From: JAQBDA01 sp964525785
Lineage (GTDB): Bacteria; Chloroflexota; Anaerolineae; Anaerolineales; UBA4823
Reading direction: 5' to 3'
Assembly (NCBI GenBank): GCA_964525785.1
Contig: CAZGIX010000027.1
Span: forward strand, 1-33,368
DNA length: 33,368 bases
Part shown: positions 32,290 to 33,368 of the stretch, in pieces
Layout: every line of letters begins with the position of its first letter
Numbering within the stretch: the stretch's first letter is position 1
Program-made: the position numbers and the translations under genes
The notes under the pieces: generated by a model
The model's input: the letters and a program-made list of their open reading frames with translations, nothing else
Databases searched by the model: none
What the model was told of the DNA's origin: nothing

Positions 32290-33017
32290 TAGGGAATATG
32301 ACCAATCACAGTGCTTCTCAACGTTTACACGAGCGGTTAGGGGATTTGATCACAGCGACCAAACCGGGGGACCGCTTGCCATCAGAGCCATACCTGGCGC
32401 GGGAGCTGGGCGTCTCCAGATCTACACTCAGGGAGGCCATGCGGACCTTCGAAACACAGGGCATGATCCGCCGCAAGCAAGGATCGGGTACTTACGTCAC
32501 CCAGCACTCTCAGGTTATAGAAAGTGGATTGGAGGTGCTGGAGAGCATCGTGCGATTAGCGGAACGCATCGGTTTGCAGGTGAGTATGGGCAAGCATACG
32601 ATTGAGAACCGGACTGCCACTGCGGAGGAAGCCGAAGCCTTGCAGCTTGACCAGGACAGTAAGGTCTTGTCCCTGGGGCGAGTGATTGTTGCCGAGGGCA
32701 GGCCGGTAGCATACCTGATCGATGTCCTGCCAGAAAGCATTCTTCATCCCTCGGATATGGACGAGCAATTTTCGGGTTCAGTACTGGATCTACTCATAAG
32801 TAAAGGTATCCCAGCGTTGATGAGTTCGCGCTGTGAGATCAGCGCTGTGTTAGCCTCCCCGGAAGTTGCCCGGGCTCTGGGTATCCAGAGCAGGGATGTA
32901 CTATTGTTTTTTAAAGCATATCTGTTTGATGACAGCGGTCATATCGTTGATTATTCCTTTAGTTATTTTATACCGGGTGTTTTCCGATTTCACGTGGTGC
33001 GGAAAATTGGACGATAA
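32286..33017 (+). CDS. GntR family regulator with UTRA ligand domain (HutC type)
   Basis: A 243-aa transcription factor. The winged helix-turn-helix spans about 11-75 with LPSEPYLARELGVSRSTLREAM and the wing RRKQGSGTYV. A UTRA effector-binding domain follows (about 95-240; ENRTATAEEAEALQL, LGRVIVAEGRPVAYLIDVLP, and a final FSYFIPGVFRFHVVRKIG). The start at ATG 32286 overlaps the ade stop (ATGA); ATG 32298 is an alternative. Being the last gene of a purine deaminase operon with a GntR-like palindrome at the promoter, it is probably the local repressor, released by a purine or a derivative. The effector is inferred. Confidence 0.9.
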   Translation: MIGNMTNHSASQRLHERLGDLITATKPGDRLPSEPYLARELGVSRSTLREAMRTFETQGMIRRKQGSGTYVTQHSQVIESGLEVLESIVRLAERIGLQVSMGKHTIENRTATAEEAEALQLDQDSKVLSLGRVIVAEGRPVAYLIDVLPESILHPSDMDEQFSGSVLDLLISKGIPALMSSRCEISAVLASPEVARALGIQSRDVLLFFKAYLFDDSGHIVDYSFSYFIPGVFRFHVVRKIGR

Positions 33018-33034
33018 AATATACTCGGCGAGTC

Positions 33035-33065
33035 GTGATTTGTTGAAAAAGAGTAAATCACTTTT
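33035..33065 (+). terminator. Weak hairpin after the GntR gene
   Basis: A 7-bp inverted repeat GTGATTT/AAATCAC with a 13-nt loop is followed by TTTTC. The stem is AT-rich and the loop long, so read-through into the next gene is likely. Confidence 0.3.
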
Positions 33066-33100
33066 CAATCCATCAATTTAGTAAGACCGGAGGAAAGAAA

Positions 33101-33368
33101 ATGCGTAGTTTTATGGGACGTGATATTTTAAGCTTGAAAGAATTCGAGCGAAACGAGTTCTTTCACGTCTTCGATGTAGCGGAGAAGCTGGAACCGATCG
33201 CGAGAAGCCGGAAAAACAGCAATCTCCTGGCCGAGAAGACATTAGTTACAGCCTTTTACCAGCCAAGCACGCGCACACGTCTGGCACATGAGGCTGCCAT
33301 GCACCGCCTGGGTGGGCATGTGACCGGTTTCTCGGATGCCAAGATGACCCGCGCCGGTGACTGGTATC
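33101..33368 (+). CDS. Aspartate/ornithine carbamoyltransferase family, N-terminal fragment (PyrB-like)
   Basis: The 5' end of a gene cut by the window edge; 89 complete codons are open. The product starts MRSFMGRDILSLKEFERNEF and carries the carbamoyl-phosphate motif FYQPSTRTR followed by AAMHRLGGHVTGFSDA, as in aspartate carbamoyltransferase (FFEPSTRTR, then AMHRLGG). The P-S-T-R-T-R form favours aspartate over ornithine carbamoyltransferase. The next residues, MTRAGDWY, replace the usual loop with a lysine, so a variant such as a YgeW-like or other purine-linked carbamoyltransferase is possible given the deaminase operon upstream. The ATG at 33101 has GGAGGAAAG 4-5 nt upstream. The C-terminal half, which determines the acceptor, is outside the window. 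Confidence 0.85.
   Translation, partial: MRSFMGRDILSLKEFERNEFFHVFDVAEKLEPIARSRKNSNLLAEKTLVTAFYQPSTRTRLAHEAAMHRLGGHVTGFSDAKMTRAGDWY

Noticed and set aside
1..33368. CRISPR arrays, insertion sequences, phage genes or att sites
   Set aside because: No regularly spaced repeats, transposase or integrase motifs, or direct repeats flanking the tRNA were noticed on either strand.

Overview
The window reads as a bacterial chromosome segment, most likely from Chloroflexota, class Anaerolineae. This is inferred from gene content: a cyanobacterial-type acyl-ACP reductase homologue outside a cyanobacterial setting, several LiaF-like membrane proteins, ParB-like/universal stress fusions, a MoxR-DUF58-DUF4129 set, and a solitary tRNA without encoded CCA. 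GC content is moderate. Coding density is high and no gene-free stretch exceeds 300 bases. I see no insertion sequence, phage, CRISPR or integrase. The first gene is open to the left edge and the last gene is cut by the right edge.

Layout. (1) 100-4090 (+): AAR-like reductase, patatin-like lipase and metallophosphoesterase in a tight run, then a ParB-like protein with a duplicated C-terminal domain. (2) 4145-5887 (-): a convergent paralogue of that protein with two universal-stress domains added. (3) 6139-10351 (+): three LiaF-like membrane proteins with nicotinate phosphoribosyltransferase between the first and second. (4) 10366-13164 (-): a DinG-type helicase with a DEDDh exonuclease domain. 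(5) 13336-17012 (+): MoxR ATPase, DUF58 and DUF4129 proteins with touching ends. (6) 16983-20139 (-): uridine kinase, cyclophilin, VTT-domain protein and M20 peptidase, preceded by tRNA-Thr(CGT). (7) 20362-21603 (+): a GT4 glycosyltransferase. (8) 21617-27731 (-): a seven-gene Dlt-like operon. (9) 27955-28842 (+): folD with a clear promoter and terminator. (10) 28932-33017 (+): a purine-salvage operon (8-oxoguanine deaminase-like, adenine deaminase, GntR/UTRA regulator) with an operator-like palindrome at its start site, followed by the 5' end of a carbamoyltransferase gene.

The most interesting region is 21617-27731. In transcription order it encodes a small lipoprotein, a 39-residue membrane microprotein (27216-27335, too short for ordinary gene calling), an MBOAT acyltransferase, a membrane-anchored SGNH protein, an SGNH lipoprotein, an acyl carrier protein, and a fatty-acyl-AMP-ligase-like enzyme. 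These parts match DltA, DltC, DltB, DltX and DltD of teichoic acid D-alanylation one for one. The microprotein ends in WIYQGF, which resembles the C-terminal aromatic-x-Tyr-x-x-Phe motif of DltX, whose tyrosine relays the acyl group across the membrane. The ligase looks like one for fatty or carboxylic acids rather than D-alanine, and no teichoic acid genes are visible. My reading is a Dlt-like pathway that moves an acyl group onto an unknown extracytoplasmic polymer.

Secondary points: dinG and udk appear to be transcribed as leaderless mRNAs; the two ParB-like paralogues share an uncharacterised repeated domain; and the two SGNH proteins have atypical catalytic residues.
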